Source: a virus
DNA: 64,000 nucleotides
Virus record (IMG/VR): IMGVR_UViG_3300036820_000003
Span: 1 to 64,000 of that record
Strand: one strand, 5' to 3'
Part shown: one piece after another, positions 8,442 to 16,485 of the stretch
Layout: every line of letters starts with the position of its first letter
Position numbering within the stretch: position 1 is the stretch's first letter
Program-made: the position numbers and the translations under genes
Notes under the pieces: model-generated
Databases searched by the model: none
What the model saw: only the letters and a program-made list of their open reading frames with translations
Told to the model about the DNA's origin: nothing

Positions 8442-9093
8442 CCTGTTTTGCGGCGGGGGTGGCTCCGGCCTCGGCCTGATGCGAGCCGGGTTCGACCGGG
8501 TGATCGGCGTCGATGTGTCGGATCACGAGCGATCGTACTCGTCGTGGGGTGGGGAGTTCCACCGGATGGGATGGGAGGAGGGCCTCGCCCGCTTCGCGAT
8601 CGAGGCCGACCTCATCTGGGCGAGCCCGCCGTGTCACCGGTATTCTCGGATGACCAAGTGCATCCCCGGTCTGGCCGACACGAAGCCCGACCTGGTGGGA
8701 CCGGTGCGCGAGGCGCTGAGGGGGTCGGGGGCTCCGTGGATTATCGAGAACGTGGACGGGGCTCCCCTGCGGCACGCGATCATGCTATGCTGCTGGAGCT
8801 TCGGGTACGAAACTTACCGGCACCGGTACTTCGAAACGTCGCATCCCGTGCGCGAGAAGGAGCATCTGCCGCATGTCGTTCGAGGATCGCGCTCGGGTCA
8901 CTACGAGCCAGGGACGTTCATCTCGGTAGCGGGGCACTGCGACCCCATTGCCGAGGCCCGGCGGGTGATGGCGATAGACTGGATGTACCGGGACGAGCTG
9001 GTGGAGGCGATCCCGCCCTATATGGCCGAGTACGTGGGAAGGGAAATGATCCGTGCCGCTCAACTCGGAGTCACCGAGAGCGCAGATACTTAG
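8422..9093 (+). CDS. DNA (cytosine-5) methyltransferase
   Basis: 223 residues with the ordered motifs of the family: DLFCGGGGSGLGL (I), SPPCHRYS (IV, with the catalytic Cys in a PC pair), IIENVDG (VI), RHRYFE (VIII, variant of QRRYF) and IPPYMAEYVG (X). It is short, so the target-recognition domain between VIII and X is only about 60 residues, as in many phage enzymes. Coupled to the preceding methyltransferase. It transfers methyl from SAM to C5 of cytosine. Likely acts against host restriction. Confidence 0.85.
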   Translation: MTLTALDLFCGGGGSGLGLMRAGFDRVIGVDVSDHERSYSSWGGEFHRMGWEEGLARFAIEADLIWASPPCHRYSRMTKCIPGLADTKPDLVGPVREALRGSGAPWIIENVDGAPLRHAIMLCCWSFGYETYRHRYFETSHPVREKEHLPHVVRGSRSGHYEPGTFISVAGHCDPIAEARRVMAIDWMYRDELVEAIPPYMAEYVGREMIRAAQLGVTESADT

Positions 9094-9352
9094 CGAGGCT
9101 AAGGATCTTATCTGCGGGGACCGCAACGTCCAGTACGGGCCGCCTACGGCTGACTTCGATCGGATTGCGTCGCTGCTGAACGCGCTCGGCTACCAAGCTG
9201 GAGGTGGTCGCCCTATCGAATCGCACGACGTGGCGGTGATCCAGATCTGCCTCAAACTCAGTCGGCTGGCCTGGAAATCGCAGAAGAAAGACAGTTGGAC
9301 TGACATCATCGGGTACGCAGCATGCGGGTGGGAGTGCGTTGACGGTGACTGA
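9053..9352 (+). CDS. DUF6378-like protein
   Basis: 99 residues. The block DRNVQYGPPTADFDRIA, then SHDVAVIQICLKLSRL and SWTDIIGYAACGWE, is typical of the DUF6378 family found in many phages and sitting near nucleotide-metabolism genes. The helical pattern with conserved acids is reminiscent of MazG-type folds, but no reaction is established. GTG 9053 follows GGGAAGGG. It overlaps genes on both sides. Confidence 0.7.
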   Translation: MPLNSESPRAQILSEAKDLICGDRNVQYGPPTADFDRIASLLNALGYQAGGGRPIESHDVAVIQICLKLSRLAWKSQKKDSWTDIIGYAACGWECVDGD

Positions 9353-9833
9353 GCGGCCGGACTGGGACTCGTATTTCTTGGACATCTGCCGGGCGGTGGC
9401 GGCGCGGGCGGACTGCACTCGCCGTCGAGTGGGAGCCGTCATCGTCGATCGGAGCCATCGAATCTTGTCGTGCGGCTACAACGGCGCTCCCTCGGGGGAG
9501 CCAGGCTGCCTGAGTGACGGAGCATGCCCGCGCGGACGGCACTATCTCCTTGGTCGTGAGCTGCGACTGGACGCTTCCACAGGATCGCAGTGCGCCTGCG
9601 GAAACCGATGGCCGTGCCCGAATGCTGTGAGCCCGAGCAGCAGCTATGATTCAGGGCCGGGGACATGTCCGGGGATCCACGCTGAGATGAATGCGATAAT
9701 GTTTTCGAGCTGGGAGCCTCGTCAGGGCGGGGTTATCTACGTGACTTGCGTGCCGTGTCCCGGCTGCCGTAGGATGATCAGGGGGTCGGGGATCAAGCGG
9801 ATCGTGTGGCCGGAAGGAACTGAAATACTCTGA
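9339..9833 (+). CDS. Deoxycytidylate deaminase
   Basis: 164 residues. HAEMNA holds the catalytic Glu and first zinc ligand, and PCPGC supplies the two Cys. An extra Cys-rich loop (GCLSDGACPRG..., CACGNRWPC) before the core suggests a second zinc site, as in phage T4-type dCMP deaminases. It converts dCMP to dUMP, feeding thymidylate synthesis. Start TTG 9339 with GTG 9345 as alternative. Last gene of the 5309 operon. Confidence 0.85.
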   Translation: MTVTERPDWDSYFLDICRAVAARADCTRRRVGAVIVDRSHRILSCGYNGAPSGEPGCLSDGACPRGRHYLLGRELRLDASTGSQCACGNRWPCPNAVSPSSSYDSGPGTCPGIHAEMNAIMFSSWEPRQGGVIYVTCVPCPGCRRMIRGSGIKRIVWPEGTEIL

Positions 9834-9840
9834 CTGGACG

Positions 9841-9869
9841 TTGCATACCTGCGCGCACTACTGTAGTGT
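9841..9869 (+). promoter_or_regulatory. Promoter before the 9937 gene
   Basis: TTGCAT (9841-9846), 17-bp spacer, TAGTGT (9864-9869). Both boxes match those of other promoters in the window. The transcript would carry the hairpin at 9890-9910 in its leader. Confidence 0.65.
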
Positions 9870-9889
9870 AGCAAGTGTTAGCAGGTAGT

Positions 9890-9910
9890 CCCGTCCGCTG
9901 GGCGGACGGG
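9890..9910 (+). terminator. Leader hairpin or terminator
   Basis: A perfect 9-bp GC stem (9890-9898 with 9902-9910) around a 3-nt loop, followed by GCTCCCCTTA rather than a true U-run. It lies between the promoter and the next gene, so it may terminate the upstream operon, attenuate, or stabilise the mRNA end. Confidence 0.5.
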
Positions 9911-9936
9911 GCTCCCCTTACGGCAAGGAGATGCCC

Positions 9937-10629
9937 ATGCCTGAAGAAGAGTCTACCATACAGAATGGCGTGGTAGCCATTAAGCGGATCGCCTCAGAGA
10001 CTATCTACGTTCCGTTGATCGGGACTTCGCCGCTCATCGTTAGCAAATTCTCGCAAAAGGCGAAGCGTCAGATGCTAGACGCACAGCAAGGACGAAAGAG
10101 CCCCCGGGAAGCGCGTAATCCGCAAGCGGAGTACGAGGCTTCCAAGTACGAGGGGAAGGACGACGGCGGGAACACCATCTACGGGTTCCCCGCCTCCGGG
10201 TTCAAGAACGCGACCGTCAGCGCGGCACGGTTCTATGGTCGGGACGTCAAGATGACGGAGCTACGGCAGTTCATCTTCGTCCGTGGACGCTACTTCCCGG
10301 AGGAGAAGCAGCAGTTCGCTGTCATCGAGGGCACCCCGAACATGCGCGAGGACTGCGTCCGCCTCGCCGGAGCCGGACGACCGGCTGATCTGCGTTATCG
10401 CGCGGAGTTCACTCCCTGGCGCGCTATTCTCGTAGTCACCTACGTCGCGTCGCTACTGTCCAAGGACTCAGTGCTGTCCCTCATCGACGCAGCGGGCATG
10501 GGCGTCGGGATCGGTGAGTGGCGACCGGAGCACAAGGGCGAGTTCGGCACGTTCCAGATCGACGAGAAGCGTGACCCGGCCGACATACTGGTTAATGTCA
10601 AGGCGTGCTACGGGGACGCCAATGGCTGA
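9937..10629 (+). CDS. Conserved phage protein, possible ferredoxin-like/RAMP fold
   Basis: 230 residues. ATG 9937 is preferred to ATG 9931 because AAGGAG sits 6 nt before it and directly abuts the other. Features: PLIGTSPLIVSKFS, a basic loop, GFPASGFKNATVSAAR, and near the end the Gly-rich stretch GMGVGIGEWRPEHKGEFG. This last pattern recalls Gly-rich loops of Cas7/RAMP-like proteins, but the likeness is weak. First gene of a two-gene operon with its own promoter; it sits just before the periodic array. Function unknown. Confidence 0.65.
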   Translation: MPEEESTIQNGVVAIKRIASETIYVPLIGTSPLIVSKFSQKAKRQMLDAQQGRKSPREARNPQAEYEASKYEGKDDGGNTIYGFPASGFKNATVSAARFYGRDVKMTELRQFIFVRGRYFPEEKQQFAVIEGTPNMREDCVRLAGAGRPADLRYRAEFTPWRAILVVTYVASLLSKDSVLSLIDAAGMGVGIGEWRPEHKGEFGTFQIDEKRDPADILVNVKACYGDANG

Positions 10630-11044
10630 CCTGCGAACCGAGCTTGCCAAGATTTACGAGCAATACGGCAAGCTCACTGCGGAGATCGTGCTAGAGGAGG
10701 CAACTCCGGTAGACCACCCGCTTCACTCCCAATTCACCTGGGACGACAGCGAGGCAGCTCGCCTGTACCGTCTCGAAGAAGCACGACGACTCATCCGAAT
10801 CGTCCGGGATCCCATCACCACGTCCAGTGGTGAGGTGGCGCGCGTCCGAACGTATCACTCACTCCCTCAGGAGGGTGGTGACCGTGCCTATCAGTCTACG
10901 GATGACATCGTGAAGGACGATATCTCCACGCAGATTCTTCTCCGGCAAGCCGAACGAGAGTACCGTACACTCCTCACGAAGTACGGTCATCTCAAGGAGT
11001 TCATCGAGATGGTGCGGGCGAGCCTGCTCGAAGAAGTAGCTTGA
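10622..11044 (+). CDS. Helical protein of unknown function
   Basis: 140 residues, mostly charged helices with likely coiled coil at both ends. HPLHSQFTWDDSEAA and the following Arg-rich helix recur in many actinophage hypothetical proteins as far as I recall. ATG 10622 overlaps the previous stop by 8 bp. It ends where the periodic array begins, so array transcripts could start in this operon. Confidence 0.7.
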   Translation: MADLRTELAKIYEQYGKLTAEIVLEEATPVDHPLHSQFTWDDSEAARLYRLEEARRLIRIVRDPITTSSGEVARVRTYHSLPQEGGDRAYQSTDDIVKDDISTQILLRQAEREYRTLLTKYGHLKEFIEMVRASLLEEVA

Positions 11045-11054
11045 CATAAGTGTT

Positions 11055-11705
11055 ACGGTGCGGTACGGCAGTCGAGTCAAGGCACGGAGTGTTCAGGCGG
11101 GGTTAGTTAGGGTTTGTTACGGTGATGTCTGGTGCGTCGGGTGTGGTTGAGCAGTCGAGGTGAGGTGTCGCGAGTCACGTCATGGCTTGGCGGTGTACGT
11201 CAGTCGAGGCGATGTACTGTATCGTGAGGCGCGGGTAGGTCATGTCCGTTCGGGTATGGTCAGGTAAGTCAGTCTAGGTGCGGTTTCGTGGGGTGTCGCG
11301 GGGACAGGTTAGGCTGGGTGCGGCAGTCAAGGCGATGTGCGGTTTCGCGGGGCACAGTCCGTTTTGGCATGGTGTGGCAGTCGCGGTGAAGTGCGGGTTG
11401 GCGGGGTCTGTTACGGTGTAGTCAGTTCGGGCGTGGTATGGTCGGGCAGTCTAGGTTTGGCTAGGTTGGGTCAGTTCGTGCGCGGTTCGGCGTGGCTTGG
11501 CGGTCACGGTACTGCGTGGCGTGGCTAGGCTCGGCAGTTATGGCCCGGCTTGGTAGAGTATGGTATGTCCTGGTGTGGTCAGGTAAGTCAGTTACGGCGG
11601 GGTTTGGCTTATCAAGGCGTGGCCCGTCAAGGTGAGTCATGGCAGTCCAGGTAAGGTGTGTTTGGGTCTGTCATGGTCAGGTCTGGTGGGGCAGTCAAGG
11701 TTCGG
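11055..11705 (+). repeat. Degenerate array of GG every 5 nt with CAGTC/CAGTT joints
   Basis: About 650 bp without a credible gene. On the plus strand GG recurs every five bases while the other three positions vary. The phase slips by about one base at each CAGT(C/T) joint. Joints start at 11069, 11152, 11201, 11270, 11324, 11355, 11378, 11423, 11447, 11472, 11535, 11589, 11643 and 11692; the spacing is 54 nt three times and 49 nt twice. A 17-nt exact repeat occurs at 11257 and 11576. The strand is strongly G/T-rich. It ends at the promoter of the DNA polymerase gene. See findings. Confidence 0.8.
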
Positions 11706-11706
11706 A

Positions 11707-11715
11707 TGCTATACT
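11707..11715 (+). promoter_or_regulatory. Extended -10 promoter of the DNA polymerase gene
   Basis: TGCTATACT: the TATACT box is at 11710-11715 with TGC just before it. Six bases later comes ATG 11722, so a leaderless transcript is expected. No -35 is obvious; the last CAGTC joint of the array ends only 11 bp upstream. Confidence 0.6.
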
Positions 11716-11721
11716 TAGGAC

Positions 11722-13494
11722 ATGAGCGCACTCTCAGATGTCCAGCTCCACCTGATCACCAGTCTCGATGAGGCACTAGAACTCAAGCGCTGGCTGGGAG
11801 AGCGGCGCGAGATTCTCGCAGTGGACACGGAATCGTCCGGCTTGAGTCCCACGAGAGACAAGCTACGTCTTGTCCAAGTGGGAGATCACAAACAAGGCTG
11901 GGCGATTCCGTGGCCTATGTGGGGCGGTTTCGTAAAAGACATCTTCCGTGACTACGACGGACCAATTGTCATGCATAACCTCCCGCATGACTGGCGTTTC
12001 TTGCATCTTCAGGGGGATATCACACTCCCTTGGCATCGTCTAGATGATACATTGCTCATGGCTAGCCTTGACGATCCCGCCCGTCCCCGTGGACTCAAGC
12101 CCCTGTCGAAAAAACTTGTTGACCCCCGGGCGGATTCGGGTCAAAGAGCGCTCGATGATGGAATGAAGGCCGCAGGCTGGACATGGGCTACAGTTCCAGT
12201 AGACTTTGTGCCCTACTGGTATTATTCAGCACTCGACCCGGTGCTAACCGCTCACCTGTGGTCGTATTTGAAACCACGAGTGAGTCGTGATTGCCCTCTA
12301 GCGTACGATCTAGAACTAGGCACTAATCGGGTGTGCACTCAGATGATGCTACGTGGTATTCGACTCGATCGAGAATATGTAGCCGAAGCACAAGACAAAC
12401 TGGAAAAATACTCTAAGGATGCACGCTTCTGGCTTGATGCTGCTTACGGAATTAACAGCGTACTGAGCGCTAAGCAAATCTCAAGTGCTCTATCTTCACA
12501 CGGTGAGCCTCCTACAGCCTGGACTCCCACTGGCTTGCCGAAGATGGACAAGGAGTTTCTAACCCGCATTCGTGACTTCGGTCGGACCTCGGAGGCCCGC
12601 GAGATCGCGCAGCAGGTGCTCGGGGTGCGTCATGCTGAAAAAATGATCAGCTCTTACCTCGAAAATTTCGTTAAGCGCATGGATGACGATGGCATGGTAC
12701 GCTGCAGTATCTGGTCTGCGGAGGCAATCACGGGACGGATGAGTTGTACCGATCCCGCATTGCAGACTCTTTCGCGCGATGATACATTTATCCGTGGAAG
12801 CTTCATCCCCCGCGAGGGAAATGTCTTCATCTCCTGCGACTACTCGCAGGTTGAGGCGCGGCTGGCGGCGCATTATGGTCGCGACCTGGACATGATCCAG
12901 GCATTTCTAGACGCGGACGCGGGCGGGCCGGACTTTTTCACGACGATCGCCTCCCAGATCTACAACCGTCCGATCTCGAAGGCGGACATCGAACGCCAGT
13001 TCACTAAGAACGTCACCTACTGCACCATCTATGGCGGCGGACTCGAAAAGATGGCGAAGACCGGCGGGGTGAGTCCGGAGGTGATGGCCCCGGTGAAGGA
13101 GGGGTTCGACACTCGGTTCCCGGGGTTGCGCCGGTTCATGGCGGAGATCACAGCCGAAGCCAAAGAAACGGGCCGCCGGGAAGGTCGCCCGGCGGTCCGT
13201 TCTGGGATGGGACGCTACCTGCCGGTGGAGGAGCGCAAGGAGTACGTGGCGTCCAACCGGGTGATCCAGGCCGAGGCCGCCGAGGTGCTCAAGCGGGCGA
13301 TGCTCGACCTGGACGCGGCAGGGCTGGGCGAGTACATGATCCTCCCCATCCACGACGAGGTACTGTTCGATGTCCCTCGTGAGGAATCCGAGGAGGCGTG
13401 CAAGCTGATCGGTGATGTGATGACCGTGACGGACCGCTACCTGGTCCCGCTTACCGCTAAGGCCCAGATCCTTGAGGAGCGCTGGGCGAAGTAG
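11722..13494 (+). CDS. Family A DNA polymerase
   Basis: 590 residues. The N-terminal 3'-5' exonuclease domain has VDTES (Exo I), HNLPHDWRF (Exo II) and YSALDPV (Exo III). The polymerase domain has motif A DYSQVEARL, motif B with the conserved Lys-Tyr-Gly series (FTKNVTYCTIYGG) and motif C PIHDEV. There is no 5' nuclease domain, as usual for phage enzymes. It is the replicative polymerase, probably paired with the primase-helicase at 28636. The first half is lower in G+C than the second half, which may record recombination. Confidence 0.9.
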   Translation: MSALSDVQLHLITSLDEALELKRWLGERREILAVDTESSGLSPTRDKLRLVQVGDHKQGWAIPWPMWGGFVKDIFRDYDGPIVMHNLPHDWRFLHLQGDITLPWHRLDDTLLMASLDDPARPRGLKPLSKKLVDPRADSGQRALDDGMKAAGWTWATVPVDFVPYWYYSALDPVLTAHLWSYLKPRVSRDCPLAYDLELGTNRVCTQMMLRGIRLDREYVAEAQDKLEKYSKDARFWLDAAYGINSVLSAKQISSALSSHGEPPTAWTPTGLPKMDKEFLTRIRDFGRTSEAREIAQQVLGVRHAEKMISSYLENFVKRMDDDGMVRCSIWSAEAITGRMSCTDPALQTLSRDDTFIRGSFIPREGNVFISCDYSQVEARLAAHYGRDLDMIQAFLDADAGGPDFFTTIASQIYNRPISKADIERQFTKNVTYCTIYGGGLEKMAKTGGVSPEVMAPVKEGFDTRFPGLRRFMAEITAEAKETGRREGRPAVRSGMGRYLPVEERKEYVASNRVIQAEAAEVLKRAMLDLDAAGLGEYMILPIHDEVLFDVPREESEEACKLIGDVMTVTDRYLVPLTAKAQILEERWAK

Positions 13495-13498
13495 TGCG

Positions 13499-13657
13499 CT
13501 AGGCCGGTGCGACGATCCCCGCGAGGGTGACCGCCGCCAGTCCTCCCGCCAGCAGCCACTCCCAATCCGGAGGTTTAAGGATCACGCTCCCCGCCGCGAG
13601 AGCCGACAGCACGAAGAACGCGAACCCGAGGATCATCAGCAGCTTCGATATAGGCAT
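13499..13657 (-). CDS. Small two-helix membrane protein
   Basis: 52 residues: residues 5-24 (KLLMILGFAFFVLSALAAGS) and 34-50 form two hydrophobic helices joined by KPPDWEW. ATG 13657, stop TAG 13499. It converges on the polymerase gene, whose stop is 4 bp away. The ribosome site is poor (GGGTAGGG). Unknown role. Confidence 0.55.
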   Translation of the reverse strand: MPISKLLMILGFAFFVLSALAAGSVILKPPDWEWLLAGGLAAVTLAGIVAPA

Positions 13658-13680
13658 ACCGTCGCCCTACCCAGCCAAAC

Positions 13681-13707
13681 GCGCCTCACACATCTCGTGT
13701 GAGGCGC
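13681..13707. terminator. Bidirectional hairpin
   Basis: A perfect 11-bp stem (13681-13691 with 13697-13707), 5-nt loop. It lies downstream of the polymerase gene on the plus strand and downstream of the 13742-17043 gene block on the minus strand. T tracts on both sides are weak. Confidence 0.6.
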
Positions 13708-13741
13708 GATTAACTCAGGCCATTGCTTCACGTCACAGGAG

Positions 13742-14086
13742 TTAGAGTTCGGAGGCAGAGGGCATCACCTCCTCGTCGTACTCCCACAAGGTCAGCTGCT
13801 CGTGATTCCACACCCTGGAGTGCCGCTGGAAAATCCGGGCCTCGACGGCGGCGTTCAGCTCCCGCCACGTCTCGATCGAAATGGGAATCTCGCGTTCCTG
13901 CCTGGACTCGTAGTACTTGGACTGGTACTGGAACCAGATTACCGGCAGGTCTTGCAGCACTCCGTCCCGCCATATCGAGCTGACAAGGAACCACAGAGCC
14001 TGCGGAGCCCCGCCCTCGTTGTGCTCCTCGACGTACACGATCTGCGGTCCGCCGTCGTCAATCAGTTGCTCGTCGTAGTCATTCAT
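13742..14086 (-). CDS. Acidic unknown protein
   Basis: 114 residues, acidic and rich in aromatic residues (WFLVSSIW, VIWFQYQSKYYE), predicted mixed alpha/beta. ATG 14086 overlaps the upstream gene by 8 bp. No family recognised. Confidence 0.6.
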   Translation of the reverse strand: MNDYDEQLIDDGGPQIVYVEEHNEGGAPQALWFLVSSIWRDGVLQDLPVIWFQYQSKYYESRQEREIPISIETWRELNAAVEARIFQRHSRVWNHEQLTLWEYDEEVMPSASEL

Positions 14087-14378
14087 CTTCGTCCGCTCCT
14101 AGTTGCAGCAGCCTCCGCACCCACGCCAGATCCGGCAGCACAACAGGCCGGGCTGCGGGCGCGTCGGCCGGCTTGAGCAGGATGTCCTGCTTCCACGGCT
14201 CGGCATAATATGCGTTGTCCGAATGCGAGTTGTTGCTTCGCAGGCAGATAGTCCTGTCAGCGCGAATGCCGTTCAGGTACACTCCGCAGAACTGCTTGAC
14301 CTCCTCGATCTCGAAGTTCTTTTCGAGCGGCAAGATCAGATAATCCCTGATTCCGATCTTATACTGATAGACTGTCAT
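14079..14378 (-). CDS. Unknown protein
   Basis: 99 residues; begins MTVYQYKIGIRDYLILPLEK with alternating hydrophobics suggesting a beta sheet, and ends in an acidic helix. AAGGAAGC precedes ATG 14378. Overlaps the nuclease gene stop by 20 bp. Confidence 0.6.
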   Translation of the reverse strand: MTVYQYKIGIRDYLILPLEKNFEIEEVKQFCGVYLNGIRADRTICLRSNNSHSDNAYYAEPWKQDILLKPADAPAARPVVLPDLAWVRRLLQLGADEDE

Positions 14379-15360
14379 GCTTCCTTCCGAATTCCGTCAG
14401 AATCTCATCGATTGCACGGTCTGCGTATCTCGCGTACGGATCTACCTGCACGTAGTTGCCTCGCATGGCATCCTCGGCCCGGGATCCGTCGTCCCACATG
14501 CTGCAGACGGAGCTGAAGGGGCAGTACCACTGGCAGTCGTCACCCTCGACGTACCGTACGACGCTTTGATGATACTCGCCCGCCTCGATTCTCGCCCGCG
14601 CGTCCCGGATCTCGGTCGCGAGCTGTCGCACCCGCAGCCAGGTGGAATTGAGGTCGTGCCGGTTGTAGGCAAACTCCACTACCTGGTAGAACGGCCCCTT
14701 CGCACGCGGCGTTCGTTTTGATCGCAGCAGCATGACGTACTGCCCGCCGTCGGGACGACGGAGATGAGGCGTGTCAAGCGCCTGCAGCGCCTGAATCATG
14801 GTGTAGGTTTTCATCTGCGTGCTGATCGCCAGCCGGTCGGCCTTCGAAAAAGTTCCGACCGTCTTGTAGTCCCGGAAGAACACGGCTCCGTCGTCAAGTC
14901 TACGGACGAGCGCGTCCAGCTTGCAGATGAGCCGGAACTCCCCCCCGTCCGTCATGAACGGGAGGGTCACCGACGTCTCGCGCTCCGTGGCAATCACCTC
15001 GTACCCCGAGTTGTATCCCTCCTCGGCCGCCCAGTCGAGGAACCCCTCCAGCATCGCGAAGGCAAGCTCGCGTTCCTTCAGCAGATCGCCCTCCTCGCCG
15101 GACTCCTCTATCGCCCTGCGATAGATGAAATCGAGAGCGTCGAGTCCGGGTATCCCGTGTCCCTCGTGCGCTTCGAGCGCTAGGTGCAGCCGGGTGCCGA
15201 GGAGCGCGGATCCGGTCACAGGGGCGGTGACCGGATCCCGTCCCCACCTCAGGTACGTCCCCAGGTACCAGCGACGCGGGCAGCGCGCCCACGTCGCCAG
15301 TTCCGAGTGCGATAGAGTCAGAAGGTCATCCTGACTGCGGCCTGCGTTCGAGCTGATCAC
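14359..15360 (-). CDS. PD-(D/E)XK nuclease, Cas4/RecB-like
   Basis: 333 residues. LSHSELATWARCPRRWYLGTYL is the N-terminal Cys-containing motif. The catalytic core has FFRDYKTVG (the D...K pair) after a long helical part. The C-terminus has CQWYCPFSSVCSMW, giving three Cys that with the first could bind an iron-sulfur cluster as in Cas4/AddB. It is an exonuclease expected to process DNA ends in replication or recombination. GTG 15360 lies within the preceding gene's stop region (35-bp overlap). Confidence 0.8.
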   Translation of the reverse strand: MISSNAGRSQDDLLTLSHSELATWARCPRRWYLGTYLRWGRDPVTAPVTGSALLGTRLHLALEAHEGHGIPGLDALDFIYRRAIEESGEEGDLLKERELAFAMLEGFLDWAAEEGYNSGYEVIATERETSVTLPFMTDGGEFRLICKLDALVRRLDDGAVFFRDYKTVGTFSKADRLAISTQMKTYTMIQALQALDTPHLRRPDGGQYVMLLRSKRTPRAKGPFYQVVEFAYNRHDLNSTWLRVRQLATEIRDARARIEAGEYHQSVVRYVEGDDCQWYCPFSSVCSMWDDGSRAEDAMRGNYVQVDPYARYADRAIDEILTEFGRKHDSLSV

Positions 15361-16456
15361 TCTTAGATCTTAGCAGGCCGAGGAACCGCTGCGCAATGCG
15401 GTCCACGTCCCGGTCGTTCAGCCGGGTGCCGTCGCGCAGCTGGTCCTCCAGGTACTTGACCCGGTTCTCGGCGGCCTCTGCCCGCATTTTCAGGCCGATG
15501 TTCTCAGTTTCCATGGCGGCCACCTGCTGCGCGAACACTGCCGCCTGGGCGGACAGCGTGCCGACAGGCACCTGAACAGGAGCGGCTGGAGGGACAGGCG
15601 GCTTGAACGTGACGGGAGGCGCGACTGCAGGGGAGCGCGGCTGGTCCACAAGCGAGCGTGTCCTGGTCGGCACGGTCGACGTGACGGGGGGCGGCGACGG
15701 CGGCGGATCGGATTCGACTGCGACGCCCGCCTTGGCGAGCATCTCCTCCCTGACCTCCCCCGCTTCCTGTATGAGCTGATCGTGCATGAAGGTTCCCGGC
15801 TTGAACTTATGCACGACCCCGATATGCTTGCTGAGACTCAGCTTGTCAGTCGGCTCGATCTGATTGCAGTAGTTCGCGAGGGGGCACCACCAGTCTTTCT
15901 CGACTGACTTCGGGCTGGTCGCGGTTGCGGTTGCCTGTTTTGCCTGGGACTTGCGCTCTCCTGTGTCAACCTTGAGCGCCTCGGGCTCCGGGGGCTGGAG
16001 TTTCCTGGTGATTTCCTGCACCGCCACGTTGGGCAGGCGCATGCCGTCGGCCCCGTTGAACTCCAGGGCGATCCACCAGTGCTGCGAGCGGGCGGGGACC
16101 GTCCCGTTGCGCGAACTTGAGCTGGCCTCGCGACCGCGCTCGATCACCCGCAGGTTGCGTTTGGTGATCAGCCATGTCGTGATGGGACTTTGCGACTTCT
16201 TCCAGTCCATCTCGTGGAGCGGGAGCGGGGACGCCCCGTACGGCCACAAGGCGTGGAAGACGTCCTCCATATTTCCCGTCCACTCGTAGCCCTCGAAGCC
16301 GTCGAGAAGGTAAACACCCCCCTCGCGGGACGCCCGAGCATTGATATAGCTGTAAACCTGCCAGGCGGAGTGGATGATCTCCTCCGCCTGGCTCCCCGGG
16401 GTAGGGATGTCGCCGCCTCGCTTGGTCACGACGGCAGACTCGGCTAGTGTGGGCAT
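15326..16456 (-). CDS. Zinc-finger and coiled-coil DNA-binding candidate
   Basis: 376 residues. Residues 1-140 look like a winged-helix domain (ITTWLITKRNLRVIERG). A C2H2-like finger follows near 190 (WWCPLANYC...SLSKHIGVVH). Then comes a Pro/Thr-rich linker (about 240-310) and a final coiled coil (AAMETENIGLKMRAEAAENRVKYLEDQL). Likely a modular nucleic-acid binder. ATG 16456 after GAAGGAAGGA. Coupled to the nuclease gene. Confidence 0.65.
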   Translation of the reverse strand: MPTLAESAVVTKRGGDIPTPGSQAEEIIHSAWQVYSYINARASREGGVYLLDGFEGYEWTGNMEDVFHALWPYGASPLPLHEMDWKKSQSPITTWLITKRNLRVIERGREASSSSRNGTVPARSQHWWIALEFNGADGMRLPNVAVQEITRKLQPPEPEALKVDTGERKSQAKQATATATSPKSVEKDWWCPLANYCNQIEPTDKLSLSKHIGVVHKFKPGTFMHDQLIQEAGEVREEMLAKAGVAVESDPPPSPPPVTSTVPTRTRSLVDQPRSPAVAPPVTFKPPVPPAAPVQVPVGTLSAQAAVFAQQVAAMETENIGLKMRAEAAENRVKYLEDQLRDGTRLNDRDVDRIAQRFLGLLRSKSDQLERRPQSG

Positions 16457-16485
16457 TCCTTCCTTCTTCCTTCCTGCTGCACGTG

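Noticed and set aside
11337-11528. A 63-codon ORF inside the GGNNN array
   Set aside because: Composition follows the repeat (Gly, Trp, Arg, Val), with no ribosome site; chance frame.
11055-11705. CRISPR array
   Set aside because: No identical repeats of 24-40 bp separated by unique spacers, and no cas genes; the order is periodic but degenerate.
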